Shown piece by piece: positions 18,406-27,743 of a stretch of DNA of 64,000 nt. The notes under the pieces are model-generated. The model had not been told where the DNA came from and searched no databases. It saw only the letters and a list, made by a program, of their open reading frames with translations. Each line of letters starts with the position of its first letter. Position 1 is the stretch's first letter. The translations under genes and the position numbers were made by a program. The stretch comes from Pseudomonas sp. FP2309 (lineage in GTDB: Bacteria; Pseudomonadota; Gammaproteobacteria; Pseudomonadales; Pseudomonadaceae): contig NZ_CP117439.1 in NCBI RefSeq assembly GCF_030687575.1, positions 1,302,001 to 1,366,000 on the forward strand, in the 5' to 3' direction.

Positions 18406-19412
18406 GAATAGCCATCGTCAATGACATGCCCCTGGCGGTTGAAGCGTTGCGCCGGGCCTTGAGCTTCGAGCCCGCGCACCAAGTGGTGTGGGTGGCCGGC
18501 AATGGCCTGGACGCCGTGCAGCGCTGCGCCGAGCTGACTCCGGACCTGATCCTGATGGACTTGATCATGCCGGTGATGGATGGCGTCGAGGCCACGCGGC
18601 AGATCATGGCCCAGACGCCATGTGCGATTTTGCTGGTGACGGTCGACCGCCAGGCCAACATGGGCCGGGTGTTCGAAGCCATGGGCCATGGCGCGCTGGA
18701 CGTGGTGGACACGCCGGCCCTGGGCGTGGGCAACCCCAAGGATGCGGCGGCGCCGTTACTGCGCAAAATCCTCAACATCGGCTGGCTGATCGGCCAGCGC
18801 GGCAGTCGCGTACGGGCTGAAACCACGCCTGCACGAGGTACCGGCCAACGCCAAAGCCTGGTGGCTATCGGCTCCTCGGCGGGCGGTCCGGCAGCCCTGG
18901 AAATCCTGCTCAAAGGCTTGCCCCGTGACTTTTCTGCCGCCATTGTGCTGGTTCAGCACGTGGACCAGGTGTTCGCCGCCGGCATGGCCGAGTGGCTGAG
19001 CAGCGCCTCCGGCCTGCCGGTGCGCCTGGCCTGTGAAGGCGAACCGCCGCAAAGCGGGGTGGTGTTGCTGGCGGGTACCAACCACCATATTCGGTTACTC
19101 AAGAACGGTACGCTGGCCTATACCGCTGAGCCGGTGAACGAAATTTACCGGCCTTCAATCGACGTATTTTTCGAAAGCGTGGCCAGCCACTGGAGTGGCG
19201 ATGCGGTCGGCGTACTGCTGACCGGTATGGGGCGCGATGGGGCTCAAGGCCTCAAGCTGATGCGGGAACAAGGATATTTGACCATCGCCCAGGACCAGCA
19301 AAGCTGCGCGGTGTATGGCATGCCCAAAGCGGCGGCGGCAATTGATGCTGCTGTTGAAATTCGCCCACTGGATAGGATTGCGCCCCGATTGCTGGAGATC
19401 TTCGCAAAATGA
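18402..19412 (+). CDS. wspF: chemoreceptor methylesterase WspF (CheB-like)
   Basis: Negative regulator of the pathway: demethylates WspA. 336 residues with an N-terminal receiver (acceptor Asp in LILMDLIMPVMDGVE) and a CheB methylesterase domain with Ser in AIGSSAGGPAALE, His in VQHVDQ and Asp in LTGMGRDGAQG. The frame is intact. Loss-of-function mutations here are the classic cause of the wrinkly-spreader phenotype in P. fluorescens, so this copy should encode the wild-type, smooth state. Confidence 0.95.
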   Translation: MRIAIVNDMPLAVEALRRALSFEPAHQVVWVAGNGLDAVQRCAELTPDLILMDLIMPVMDGVEATRQIMAQTPCAILLVTVDRQANMGRVFEAMGHGALDVVDTPALGVGNPKDAAAPLLRKILNIGWLIGQRGSRVRAETTPARGTGQRQSLVAIGSSAGGPAALEILLKGLPRDFSAAIVLVQHVDQVFAAGMAEWLSSASGLPVRLACEGEPPQSGVVLLAGTNHHIRLLKNGTLAYTAEPVNEIYRPSIDVFFESVASHWSGDAVGVLLTGMGRDGAQGLKLMREQGYLTIAQDQQSCAVYGMPKAAAAIDAAVEIRPLDRIAPRLLEIFAK

Positions 19413-19463
19413 GCATGATCTTCGGCAATGCTGGCTTGCAGGTGGTAATTCAGGTAACTGCAC

Positions 19464-20465
19464 ATGAATGATTTACAGATCGACGACATCAAGACCGACG
19501 AAAACGCCGCCATGGTGTTGCTGGTCGACGACCAGGCCATGATCGGCGAAGCCGTGCGGCGTGGCCTGGCCCATGAAGAGAATATCGACTTTCACTTCTG
19601 CGCCGATCCGCACCAGGCGATCGCCCAGGCTATCCGCATCAAACCGACGGTCATCCTGCAGGATCTGGTCATGCCCGGCCTGGACGGCCTGACCCTGGTG
19701 CGCGAATACCGCAACCACCCGGCCACGCAGAATATCCCGATCATCGTGCTTTCCACCAAGGAAGACCCGTTGATCAAGAGCGCGGCGTTCTCGGCGGGGG
19801 CCAACGATTATCTGGTCAAACTGCCGGACAACATCGAACTGGTGGCGCGCATCCGCTATCACTCGCGCTCCTATATGACGCTGTTGCAGCGCGATGCCGC
19901 CTACCGTGCCCTGCGGGTCAGCCAGCAACAGTTGCTGGACACCAACCTGGTGCTGCAACGGCTGATGAACTCCGATGGCCTGACCGGGCTGTCCAACCGT
20001 CGCCACTTCGACGAATACCTGGAACTGGAATGGCGCCGCGCCATGCGCGACCAGACCCAGCTGTCGTTGCTGATGATCGATGTGGACTTTTTCAAGACCT
20101 ATAACGACAGCTTCGGTCATGTCGAGGGTGACGAAGCCCTGCGTAAAGTCGCCACCACCATCCGTGAGGCCAGCAGCCGTCCTTCTGACCTGCCGGCGCG
20201 TTATGGCGGCGAAGAATTCGCCCTGGTGCTGCCCAACACGTCGCCAGGCGGCGCGCGACTGGTGGCTGAAAAACTGCGCATGGCCGTTGCTTCGCTGAAA
20301 ATCCCGCATATTGCACCGGCCGAGGGTTCCAGCCTGACCGTCAGTATCGGCCTGTCGACCATGACACCCGTGCAAGGCACCGATTACCGGCAACTGATCC
20401 TGGCGGCGGACAAGGGGCTCTATACGGCCAAGCACAATGGACGCAATCAGGTCGGCATCGAGTAA
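19464..20465 (+). CDS. wspR: diguanylate cyclase response regulator WspR
   Basis: Output of the Wsp pathway: makes cyclic-di-GMP when phosphorylated. 333 residues: receiver domain ([12 protein letters not shown]), a helical stalk (about 140-170) and a GGDEF domain with active-site YGGEEF. A product-inhibition site RxxD (RPSD) lies exactly five residues before GGEEF. It is 51 bases after wspF, the only real gap in the cluster, and may have some independent translation because a strong ribosome-binding site is not apparent. Confidence 0.96.
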   Translation: MNDLQIDDIKTDENAAMVLLVDDQAMIGEAVRRGLAHEENIDFHFCADPHQAIAQAIRIKPTVILQDLVMPGLDGLTLVREYRNHPATQNIPIIVLSTKEDPLIKSAAFSAGANDYLVKLPDNIELVARIRYHSRSYMTLLQRDAAYRALRVSQQQLLDTNLVLQRLMNSDGLTGLSNRRHFDEYLELEWRRAMRDQTQLSLLMIDVDFFKTYNDSFGHVEGDEALRKVATTIREASSRPSDLPARYGGEEFALVLPNTSPGGARLVAEKLRMAVASLKIPHIAPAEGSSLTVSIGLSTMTPVQGTDYRQLILAADKGLYTAKHNGRNQVGIE

Positions 20466-20511
20466 TGCCGCCCGCCGCAGCGAGCAGTCTTGCCGTGAAG
20501 AACAAGCTCTC

Positions 20512-20536
20512 TGTGGCGAGCAGGCTTGCCCTGCGC
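20512..20536 (+). repeat. solo REP-like sequence
   Basis: TGTGGCGAGCAGGCTTGCCC and the following bases match the general form of Pseudomonas REP sequences (TGTGG...GGCTTGC). It lies in the 224-base wspR-prfB interval, which otherwise holds only a possible prfB -10 (TATACT at 20645-20650) without a convincing -35. Low-information match. Confidence 0.45.
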
Positions 20537-20689
20537 CGGGCTGCGTGGCAGCCCCCTCTCACCCGTGGCGCAGAATCGCCCATCCGTTCGTAGACAACCC
20601 CCGCCTTTTCGCCAAGCGGGCTGCCGTTTCACCCCGTTTGCCGTTATACTCGCCGGCTTTCAAAAGTTCGCCAACGAGTGCTGCCCGCC

Positions 20690-21785
20690 ATGGAAATCAA
20701 CCCGATCCTTAACACCATCAAGGACCTGTCCGAGCGCTCCGAAACTATTCGGGGGTATCTTTGACTACGATCAAAAGCATGAGCGTCTGACCGAAGTCAA
20801 TCGCGAGCTTGAAGATCCGAGTGTCTGGAACAAACCCGAATATGCCCAGGAACTGGGCCGCGAGCGCTCTGCCCTGGCGCAGATCGTCGACACCCTCGAC
20901 GAACTGAACACCGGTCTGGCCGATTGCCGTGACCTGCTGGACATGGCCGTCGAAGAAGACGACGAAGGCGCAGTGGGCGATGTCGTCGCCGAGCTGGCCC
21001 GTCTCGAGGAAAACCTCGCCAAGCTTGAATTCCGCCGCATGTTCAGTCACGAAATGGACCCGAACAACGCCTACCTGGACATCCAGGCCGGCTCCGGTGG
21101 CACCGAAGCCCAGGACTGGGCCAACATCCTGCTGCGCATGTACCTGCGCTGGGCCGACAAACGCGGCTTCGACGCGACCATCATGGAGCTGTCGGCCGGT
21201 GAAGTCGCCGGTATCAAAGGCGCAACGGTGCACATCAAGGGTGAATACGCCTTTGGCTGGTTGCGCACCGAGATCGGTGTACACCGCCTGGTGCGCAAAA
21301 GCCCGTTCGACTCCGGCAACCGTCGCCACACCTCGTTCTGCGCGGTGTTCGTCTCGCCAGAGATCGACGACAAGGTGGAAATCGAGATCAACCCGGCCGA
21401 CCTGCGTATCGACACCTACCGCTCCTCCGGTGCCGGTGGTCAGCACGTAAACACCACCGACTCGGCCGTACGTATCACCCACGTACCGACCAACACCGTG
21501 GTCAGCTGCCAGAACGAACGTTCCCAGCACGCCAACAAGGACACCGCCATGAAAATGCTGCGGGCCAAGTTGTACGAGCAGGAAATGCAAAAGCGCAACG
21601 CCGCTTCCCAGGCGCTGGAAGACACCAAGTCGGATATCGGCTGGGGCCACCAGATCCGCTCTTACGTACTCGATGCGTCGCGGATCAAGGATCTGCGCAC
21701 TAACATCGAACGCAGCGACTGCGACAAGGTGCTCGACGGTGATATCGACGAGTACCTGGAAGCCAGCTTGAAATCGGGGCTGTAA
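20690..21785 (+). CDS. prfB: peptide chain release factor 2, programmed +1 frameshift
   Basis: RF2 recognises UGA and UAA stop codons and releases the peptide. The gene starts at ATG 20690, reads 24 codons to CTT, meets an in-frame TGA at 20762-20764 and continues in the +1 frame from GAC at 20763. The shift site CTT-TGA-C is preceded by an internal GGGGG Shine-Dalgarno-like run, as in E. coli. The joined product is 364 residues with the stop-reading SPF motif at 204-206 and the catalytic GGQ at 249-251. lysS follows 71 bases downstream. Confidence 0.96.
20750..20765 (+). promoter_or_regulatory. RF2 autoregulatory frameshift signal
   Basis: CGGGGGTATCTTTGAC contains the Shine-Dalgarno-like GGGGG, the slippery CTT and the TGA stop. 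When RF2 is scarce the ribosome slips +1 on CTT and makes full-length RF2; when RF2 is plentiful it terminates after 24 codons. Confidence 0.93.
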
Positions 21786-21856
21786 ACCGTCAGCCAAGAC
21801 CTTAAGTCCCCCGCCACCAGTGGGGGCAACGAACCTGTGATGGAATTTCAAAAGAC

Positions 21857-23359
21857 ATGAGCGACCAACAACTCGACCCGCAAGCCCTGCAACAGGAAGA
21901 AAACTCCCTGATCGCCCTGCGCAAGGAAAAGCTTGCTGCCGAGCGCGCCAAGGGCAACGCCTTCCCCAACGACTTCCGTCGCGAGAACTACTGCGATGCC
22001 TTGCAGAAGCAGTACGCGGACAAGACCAAGGAAGAGCTGGCAGAGGCTGCGATCCCGGTCAAGGTGGCAGGTCGCATCATGCTTAACCGTGGCTCGTTCA
22101 TGGTGATCCAGGACATGACCGGTCGCATTCAGGTCTACGTCAACCGTAAAACCCTGTCCGAAGAAACCCTGGCCGCGGTGAAAACCTGGGACATGGGCGA
22201 CATCATCGCCGCCGAAGGCACCCTGGCCCGTTCCGGCAAGGGCGACCTGTACGTCGAGATGACCAGCGTGCGCCTGCTGACCAAGTCGCTGCGCCCGTTG
22301 CCGGACAAGCACCACGGCCTGACCGACACCGAGCAGCGCTACCGCCAGCGCTACGTTGACCTGATCGTCAACGAAGACGTACGCCATACCTTCCGCGTGC
22401 GTTCGCAAGTCATTGCCCACATCCGCAGCTTCCTGATGGCGCGTGACTTCCTCGAAGTGGAAACGCCGATGCTGCAAACCATCCCCGGTGGTGCCGCGGC
22501 CAAGCCATTCGAAACTCACCACAATGCGCTGGACATGGAAATGTTCCTGCGTATCGCGCCTGAGTTGTACCTCAAGCGCCTGGTGGTCGGCGGCTTCGAG
22601 AAGGTGTTCGAGATCAACCGCAACTTCCGTAACGAAGGCGTCTCGACCCGTCACAACCCTGAATTCACCATGTTGGAGTTCTACCAGGCGTACGCCGACT
22701 ACGAAGACAACATGGACCTCACCGAAGAACTGTTCCGCGAACTGGCGCAACTGGTCCTGGGCAGCACCGACGTGCCGTACGGCGACAAGGTGTTCCACTT
22801 CGGCGAACCGTTCGTGCGCCTGTCGGTTTTCGATTCGATCCTCAAGTACAACCCTGAACTGACCGCTGACGACCTCAACGACATCGACAAGGCCCGTGCC
22901 ATTGCCAAGAAAGCCGGCGCAAAGGTGCTGGGCTTCGAAGGTCTGGGCAAGCTGCAAGTGATGATTTTCGAAGAGTTGGTGGAGCACAAGCTGGAACAGC
23001 CGCACTTCATTACCCAGTACCCGTTCGAAGTGTCGCCGCTGGCGCGTCGCAACGACGACAACCCGAGCGTCACCGACCGTTTCGAGCTGTTCATCGGCGG
23101 CCGCGAAATCGCCAACGCCTACTCCGAGCTTAACGACGCGGAAGATCAGGCCGAACGCTTCATGGCCCAGGTGGCCGACAAGGACGCCGGCGACGACGAA
23201 GCCATGCACTACGATGCCGACTTTGTACGTGCCCTGGAATACGGCATGCCGCCAACCGCGGGTGAAGGCATCGGTATCGACCGTCTGGTGATGTTGCTGA
23301 CGGATTCGCCGTCGATCCGCGACGTAATCCTGTTCCCGCACATGCGGCCGCAAGCGTAA
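21857..23359 (+). CDS. lysS: lysine--tRNA ligase
   Basis: Class II aminoacyl-tRNA synthetase that charges tRNA-Lys. 500 residues: N-terminal OB-fold anticodon-binding domain (about 60-150), motif 2 around [20 protein letters not shown], and motif 3 in [11 protein letters not shown] near the C-terminus. It follows prfB in the order usual for Pseudomonas and many other bacteria, and ends in a clear terminator. Confidence 0.97.
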   Translation: MSDQQLDPQALQQEENSLIALRKEKLAAERAKGNAFPNDFRRENYCDALQKQYADKTKEELAEAAIPVKVAGRIMLNRGSFMVIQDMTGRIQVYVNRKTLSEETLAAVKTWDMGDIIAAEGTLARSGKGDLYVEMTSVRLLTKSLRPLPDKHHGLTDTEQRYRQRYVDLIVNEDVRHTFRVRSQVIAHIRSFLMARDFLEVETPMLQTIPGGAAAKPFETHHNALDMEMFLRIAPELYLKRLVVGGFEKVFEINRNFRNEGVSTRHNPEFTMLEFYQAYADYEDNMDLTEELFRELAQLVLGSTDVPYGDKVFHFGEPFVRLSVFDSILKYNPELTADDLNDIDKARAIAKKAGAKVLGFEGLGKLQVMIFEELVEHKLEQPHFITQYPFEVSPLARRNDDNPSVTDRFELFIGGREIANAYSELNDAEDQAERFMAQVADKDAGDDEAMHYDADFVRALEYGMPPTAGEGIGIDRLVMLLTDSPSIRDVILFPHMRPQA

Positions 23360-23376
23360 CCTTAGTGAAATCCGAA

Positions 23377-23402
23377 GCCGCCTTTATAAGGCGGCTTTTT
23401 TA
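23377..23402 (+). terminator. rho-independent terminator after lysS
   Basis: Stem GCCGCCTT / AAGGCGGC (23377-23384 and 23388-23395) with a three-base loop, followed by a run of T. Confidence 0.9.
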
Positions 23403-23464
23403 TGGGGCGTTAATAAGCGTCAAGCAAACAGCGCCAGGTTTTGATCTATTCAAGGATGTGTGTC

Positions 23465-24181
23465 GTGAACCGCGTAATGGCTCAAGAAGGCGCCGCCGGC
23501 ATTGCTGCTGCCGTGGCTGAAAGCGTCCAGTACCAGGGCCGTAAGGCCAGCCGTCGGGGCAGTGAGCAACGCAGGCAGGACATTCTCGATGCGGCCATGC
23601 GCATCGTGGTGCGCGACGGCGTGCGAGCCGTGCGCCATCGCGCTGTGGCGGCCGAGGCGGGGGTGCCGTTGTCGGCCACCACTTATTACTTCAAAGACAT
23701 CGATGACCTGCTCACCGATACCTTCGCCCTATACGTCGAACGCAGCGCCGCGTTCATGGGCAAGTTGTGGGTGCGTAACGAAGGCCTGCTGCGCGAGATG
23801 GTTGCCTATGGCGATGGCAGCGCCGAATCGCGCTCGCAATTGGCCGATGACATCGCGCGGCTGACCGTCGACTACGTGCTGCGCCAACTGACCCACCGTC
23901 GCGATTACCTGATGGCTGAAATGGCTTTTCGCCAGGAAGCCCTGTTAAACCCGCGCCTGGCGGAACTGGTGCGTTCTCACCAGCAAATCCTGCTGCAGGG
24001 CACGGGGCAGTTTTTCCAGGTATTGGGCTCTCGCGAGCCGCAACAGGACGCCAAGGTGTTGACGGCGATTATCAGTCGGATGGAATATCAGGGCCTGTTG
24101 GGCGGCGCAGAGCCTCTGACCGGTGACGAGATGCTTGAGATCCTCAAGCGTTACATGCATTTGGTGTTGGCCTCGGTCTGA
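23465..24181 (+). CDS. TetR-family transcriptional regulator
   Basis: Helix-turn-helix repressor of about 238 residues. The DNA-binding domain is near residues 25-75 (RRQDILDAAMRIVVRDGVRA, then VPLSATTYYFKDIDDLL); the C-terminal ligand domain is variable. GTG 23465 is preferred because AAGG lies about 9 bases upstream; ATG 23477 is a possible alternative. It directly follows lysS and precedes a lipoprotein and a QEGLA-motif gene, the same order I recall next to lysS in P. aeruginosa. Its target is unknown. Confidence 0.85.
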   Translation: MNRVMAQEGAAGIAAAVAESVQYQGRKASRRGSEQRRQDILDAAMRIVVRDGVRAVRHRAVAAEAGVPLSATTYYFKDIDDLLTDTFALYVERSAAFMGKLWVRNEGLLREMVAYGDGSAESRSQLADDIARLTVDYVLRQLTHRRDYLMAEMAFRQEALLNPRLAELVRSHQQILLQGTGQFFQVLGSREPQQDAKVLTAIISRMEYQGLLGGAEPLTGDEMLEILKRYMHLVLASV

Positions 24182-24197
24182 CACCGGGGGAGGTCCG

Positions 24198-24746
24198 ATG
24201 AAAACCTGGCGTGTCGCGCTGATCGCCTTGTCGTTCCTGCTGCTGGGCGGTTGCCTGGTGACGTTCAAGGAGCCGCTGGCGAACCCTGAGGCGGCGCCAA
24301 GTGAACTGCTGGGCCGCTGGGCCAGCAAGAATGCCTGGGGGGAGCCGCTCAACCTGCGCATCACCCGTGTGGGTAAGCACCGTTACAAAGCCGTGAGCTA
24401 CCCTGAAGCCACGCCGCGCCAGCGCGATGAATACCTGCTCACGGTGTCGCGCCATGGCAACCGTTGGTACTTGTCGGCGCCGTTACCGGTCAGGTTCGGC
24501 GGGCATTTTATCCTGGCCGGGTTTGAGTTCGACGAAAAGCATGAATTGGTGGTCTACACCCTCGACCTGGAACAGATCCGCCAGGCCATCGGCCAACAGC
24601 TGTTGCAGGGCCACGCCGTAGAGACGGTCGAAGGCGACGGCGTGTTGCTGGACAGCCCCATGGACCAGGTGTTTGCTTACCTGGATAACCCGGCCAATGC
24701 CGATGTGTTCGTTGAAGCCGTGCGCTACCGGCGCGCGGGCAAATAA
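24198..24746 (+). CDS. putative lipoprotein, conserved in Pseudomonas
   Basis: 182-residue protein beginning with a lipoprotein signal (MKTWRVALIALSFLLLGGCL; lipobox LGGC, Cys about residue 19). A GGGGGAGG ribosome-binding site sits just upstream of ATG 24198. The remainder has no motif I recognise; the family is predicted to be membrane-anchored. It is 16 bases after the TetR gene and 21 bases before the next gene, so the three are likely one operon. Confidence 0.82.
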   Translation: MKTWRVALIALSFLLLGGCLVTFKEPLANPEAAPSELLGRWASKNAWGEPLNLRITRVGKHRYKAVSYPEATPRQRDEYLLTVSRHGNRWYLSAPLPVRFGGHFILAGFEFDEKHELVVYTLDLEQIRQAIGQQLLQGHAVETVEGDGVLLDSPMDQVFAYLDNPANADVFVEAVRYRRAGK

Positions 24747-24767
24747 CGTTTAAAGAAGGAAGCCCCG

Positions 24768-26045
24768 GTGGACGATTACCAGCAGACGATACGCAGCCTG
24801 TCCGATCGCATTGTGCTGGCACAAACACCGATTCGCGTCCTTGACGCTGTGAAGTGGGACGAGAACATTCGTCAAGGGTTCCTCAAGGCCAAGGGCAAGG
24901 CGATGCCTGCCGTGGACCGCGACTACTACCTGAACCGGCCGCTGTCGTTCGATTCCAGTGCAGTCAAGCTGGAGTTCCAGAACATCGAGCGTGACATCAC
25001 CCGCCGCCTCGGCCAGTTCAGCCCGGTGGGGCAGATCATGCGCCGCATGTGCCGTGAATACCGCATGGTGGTGCGCATGCTCGAAGCCCGTGGCACCGAG
25101 GATTTCGGCCTGATCTCCCAAGAGCTCTACGGCGCCGCCTCCGACGCCTTCCACGCCGGCGACCCGACCCTGGCCGACCTGGGCCTGATGCTCTCCGACT
25201 ACCTGAACAATATCGACGGCCGTGGCGACCTTAAGGACGAGGCCAAGACCCTTACCGCCAAGGACGCCGTCGCGCTGCTGCAAACCCGCTTGAACAAGGT
25301 GTTTGGCGAGGCGGAAGAAACCATCCGCGTGTTCGAGTCCGACGGGATCGTCGCCGATGCTGCGGCCGGTGCCGACTACATCAAGATCCGCGCCGACGCG
25401 ATGTTCAACAGCCGTGACGTACGCGCCCTGGAAGTGCACGAAGGCCTGGTCCACGTCGGCACCACCCTCAATGGCCAGAACCAGCCGATCTGCACCTTTC
25501 TGTCCAAGGGTCCACCCTCGTCCACCGTGACCCAGGAAGGCCTGGCGATTCTGATGGAGATCATCACCTTTGCCTCCTACCCCAGTCGCCTGCGCAAACT
25601 GACCAACCGCACCCGCGCTATTCATATGGTGGAGGAGGGCGCCGATTTCTTGCAGGTGTTCGAGTTCTTCCGTGAGCAGGGCTTTGAAATGGCTGAAAGC
25701 TATGGCAACGCCAGCCGGGTATTTCGCGGTTCGGTGCCCAATGGCCTGCCGTTTACCAAGGATTTGTCCTACCTCAAGGGCTTTATCATGGTCTACAACT
25801 ACATCCAGCTGGCCGTTCGAAAGGGCAAGCTGGAACAAGTGCCGCTGCTGTTCTGCGGCAAGACCACCCTGGAAGACATGCGCACCCTGCGCCAATTGGT
25901 CGATGAAGGCCTGGTGGTGCCGCCCAAGTACCTGCCCGAGCAGTTCCGCGACATGAACGCACTGGCGGCGTGGATGTGTTTCTCCAACTTCCTCAACCAC
26001 CTGAGCCTGGATCGGATCGAGGCGGATTACTCGAATATCCTTTAG
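24768..26045 (+). CDS. QEGLA-motif protein, DUF1704 / MATCAP-like putative metallopeptidase
   Basis: 425-residue protein of the family named for its QEGLA motif (TIGR02421, DUF1704), once linked to flavohaemoglobin expression. It carries HEGLVH at residues 224-229, an HExxxH zinc motif, and TQEGLA with Glu257 as the likely third ligand. This is the signature of the eukaryotic MATCAP tubulin carboxypeptidases, which belong to the same fold family. Start is GTG 24768 after AAGGAAG. Bacterial substrate is unknown; peptidase activity is inferred. Confidence 0.85.
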   Translation: MDDYQQTIRSLSDRIVLAQTPIRVLDAVKWDENIRQGFLKAKGKAMPAVDRDYYLNRPLSFDSSAVKLEFQNIERDITRRLGQFSPVGQIMRRMCREYRMVVRMLEARGTEDFGLISQELYGAASDAFHAGDPTLADLGLMLSDYLNNIDGRGDLKDEAKTLTAKDAVALLQTRLNKVFGEAEETIRVFESDGIVADAAAGADYIKIRADAMFNSRDVRALEVHEGLVHVGTTLNGQNQPICTFLSKGPPSSTVTQEGLAILMEIITFASYPSRLRKLTNRTRAIHMVEEGADFLQVFEFFREQGFEMAESYGNASRVFRGSVPNGLPFTKDLSYLKGFIMVYNYIQLAVRKGKLEQVPLLFCGKTTLEDMRTLRQLVDEGLVVPPKYLPEQFRDMNALAAWMCFSNFLNHLSLDRIEADYSNIL

Positions 26046-26073
26046 GGGATTTGCTGAAGGAACCGGGTCAATG

Positions 26074-26098
26074 TGTGGGAGCGAGCAAGCCCGCTCCC
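26074..26098. repeat. solo REP-like hairpin
   Basis: TGTGGGAGCGAGCAAGCCCG then CTCCC: a single REP-type sequence whose GGGAGCG and CGCTCCC arms can pair. It lies between the QEGLA gene and the next gene and could act as a transcription-attenuating hairpin. Confidence 0.5.
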
Positions 26099-26142
26099 CT
26101 CATGAATCTGCAGATTTCAACTCAATTACGAGGCTTCAACGG

Positions 26143-27048
26143 ATGAGAATCCTCGGCATTCTGTGCCTGCTACTCACTTTGAACGGTTGCAGCTCGCTGC
26201 TGTTCTACCCCGAACCTGGCCTGCCGTTCACCCCGGAAAAAGCCCGGCTGGCGTACCGCGACGTCACCCTCACCACCGCCGATGGCGTGAAGCTGCACGC
26301 CTGGTGGCTGCCGGCCAAGGCCGGCGTGCCGCTCAAAGGTACGGTGCTGCACCTGCATGGCAACGGCGGCAACCTGGCCTGGCATCTGGGCGGCAGTTGG
26401 TGGCTGCCCGAACAGGGTTATCAAGTGCTGCTGCTGGACTATCGCGGCTACGGGCTGTCGCAGGGCAAACCGTCATTGCCGGCGATTTATCAGGACGTGG
26501 ATGCGGCCTTCAGCTGGATCGACAGCGCCCCCGAAGCCCAGGGCCAGCCGCTGATCGTGTTGGGTCAAAGCCTGGGGGGGGCGCTGGCCATGCACTACCT
26601 GGCCGAACACCCGGCGCGGCAGGCCAGGCTCAAGGCGCTGGTGCTCGACGGCGTGCCTGCCAGTTATCGTGACGTAGGACAATTCGCCCTCAGCACCTCC
26701 TGGTTAACATGGCCGTTTCAGGTGCCCTTGTCCTGGCTGGTGCCCGACAGTGACAGTGCAATCAATGCCATGCCCCAACTGACCGGCGTGCCGAAACTGC
26801 TGTTCCATAGCCTGGATGATCCGATTGTGCCCCTGGCCAACGGCATCCGCCTGTACAAGGCCGCGCCGCCACCTCGGGTGCTGCAGTTGACCCGGGGCGG
26901 ACATGTGCAGACCTTTGCCGACAAGACCTGGCAAACCGTGATGCTGCGCTATCTGGACGATCCGCAGCACTTCAATGGCCTGCGGCGTCTGGGCGAAATT
27001 CCGAATTACCCACTTCCTAAAGTCGATTCATCAGAGAGCCCGCAATGA
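26143..27048 (+). CDS. alpha/beta hydrolase, lipoprotein
   Basis: 301-residue hydrolase with a lipoprotein signal (lipobox LNGCSS). The fold markers are HLHGNGGN (oxyanion region), VLGQSLGGALAMHY (nucleophile elbow, Ser in GQSLGG), a late Asp in HSLDDPIVPL and His in RGGHVQTF. This matches the BEM46/serine aminopeptidase-type group. Substrate unknown. It overlaps the next gene by four bases (ATGA). Confidence 0.86.
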   Translation: MRILGILCLLLTLNGCSSLLFYPEPGLPFTPEKARLAYRDVTLTTADGVKLHAWWLPAKAGVPLKGTVLHLHGNGGNLAWHLGGSWWLPEQGYQVLLLDYRGYGLSQGKPSLPAIYQDVDAAFSWIDSAPEAQGQPLIVLGQSLGGALAMHYLAEHPARQARLKALVLDGVPASYRDVGQFALSTSWLTWPFQVPLSWLVPDSDSAINAMPQLTGVPKLLFHSLDDPIVPLANGIRLYKAAPPPRVLQLTRGGHVQTFADKTWQTVMLRYLDDPQHFNGLRRLGEIPNYPLPKVDSSESPQ

Positions 27049-27371
27049 GCGAAGAACGCAACATGATCCCGCTGATCCTCACTGGCATCGGCACCATCAT
27101 CGGCACCGTCGGCTGCCTGTGGTACTACGGCTACCTGCACTTCGCCAAACCGGAAGACGCCTTGCTGCTCAGCGACTTCACCATGCTCAAGACCGTACCC
27201 GGTGAGGACTACAAGATCTCCCTGACCCCGGCGGCCCAGGTGGCGCAGTGCGTCGATGGTGTGCTGGTGATGTTTGACACCGAGCAAAAGGGTCTGAGCG
27301 GCGTGCTGGTGAACAACAAGAAGCAAGCGGTGCGCTGCATGGGGCAGGAAACGCCGCAATTGCAGCAATAG
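27045..27371 (+). CDS. small membrane protein, function unknown
   Basis: 108-residue protein with one hydrophobic segment at about residues 9-28 and a soluble tail with two cysteines (QCVDG, RCMG). Its start overlaps the end of the hydrolase gene, so the two are co-translated. No family recognised; related proteins occur in other Pseudomonas at this position as far as I recall. Confidence 0.75.
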   Translation: MSEERNMIPLILTGIGTIIGTVGCLWYYGYLHFAKPEDALLLSDFTMLKTVPGEDYKISLTPAAQVAQCVDGVLVMFDTEQKGLSGVLVNNKKQAVRCMGQETPQLQQ

Positions 27372-27490
27372 CGCTTTCATTGCATCCGTTCGCTTGGAAT
27401 TTCTGGAACCGTTATTCGTAAGTCGCCACTGACTGACTTGTCGGTGTGACTCACACACACCTTACGAATACGGAACGCTGGAGAGAGAAG

Positions 27491-27694
27491 ATGGATATTA
27501 GTGCTATAGGCAAAATGCTTGGCATGGCCCGGGGCCACGAGCGTCTGGAGCGGGAAACCGCTCAGTGTCGCGAGGGTTCAGGGGATTGCGGCAGTCAGCT
27601 TGATGAGGATCAGATCAAGCAGATGTTCGCGGGACGCAAAGGTCTTGAGGCGATGCTGCCGGACAGTGACAACGGTCGTAAGATCGACGCCTGA
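27491..27694 (+). CDS. small conserved protein, 67 residues
   Basis: Short hydrophilic protein starting MDISAIGKMLGMARGHERLE, with two cysteines eight residues apart. ATG 27491 has a GAGAGAGAAG just upstream; the open frame extends to 27446 without support. It ends directly before a bidirectional terminator, consistent with a real transcription unit. Function unknown. Confidence 0.65.
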   Translation: MDISAIGKMLGMARGHERLERETAQCREGSGDCGSQLDEDQIKQMFAGRKGLEAMLPDSDNGRKIDA

Positions 27695-27700
27695 CAGGCA

Positions 27701-27730
27701 AAAAAAACCCACCGTGAGGTGGGTTTTTTT
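27701..27730. terminator. bidirectional terminator
   Basis: A-run, CCCACC-GTGA-GGTGGG stem (27708-27723) and T-run. It serves both the small gene on the left and the OmpA gene on the right, which converge here. Confidence 0.9.
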
Positions 27731-27743
27731 CAGCTTCGATCAA

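Noticed and set aside
21848..23353. 501-codon antisense frame over lysS
   Set aside because: Covers a certain gene, has no ribosome-binding site and is Val/His/Gln-rich like other shadows.
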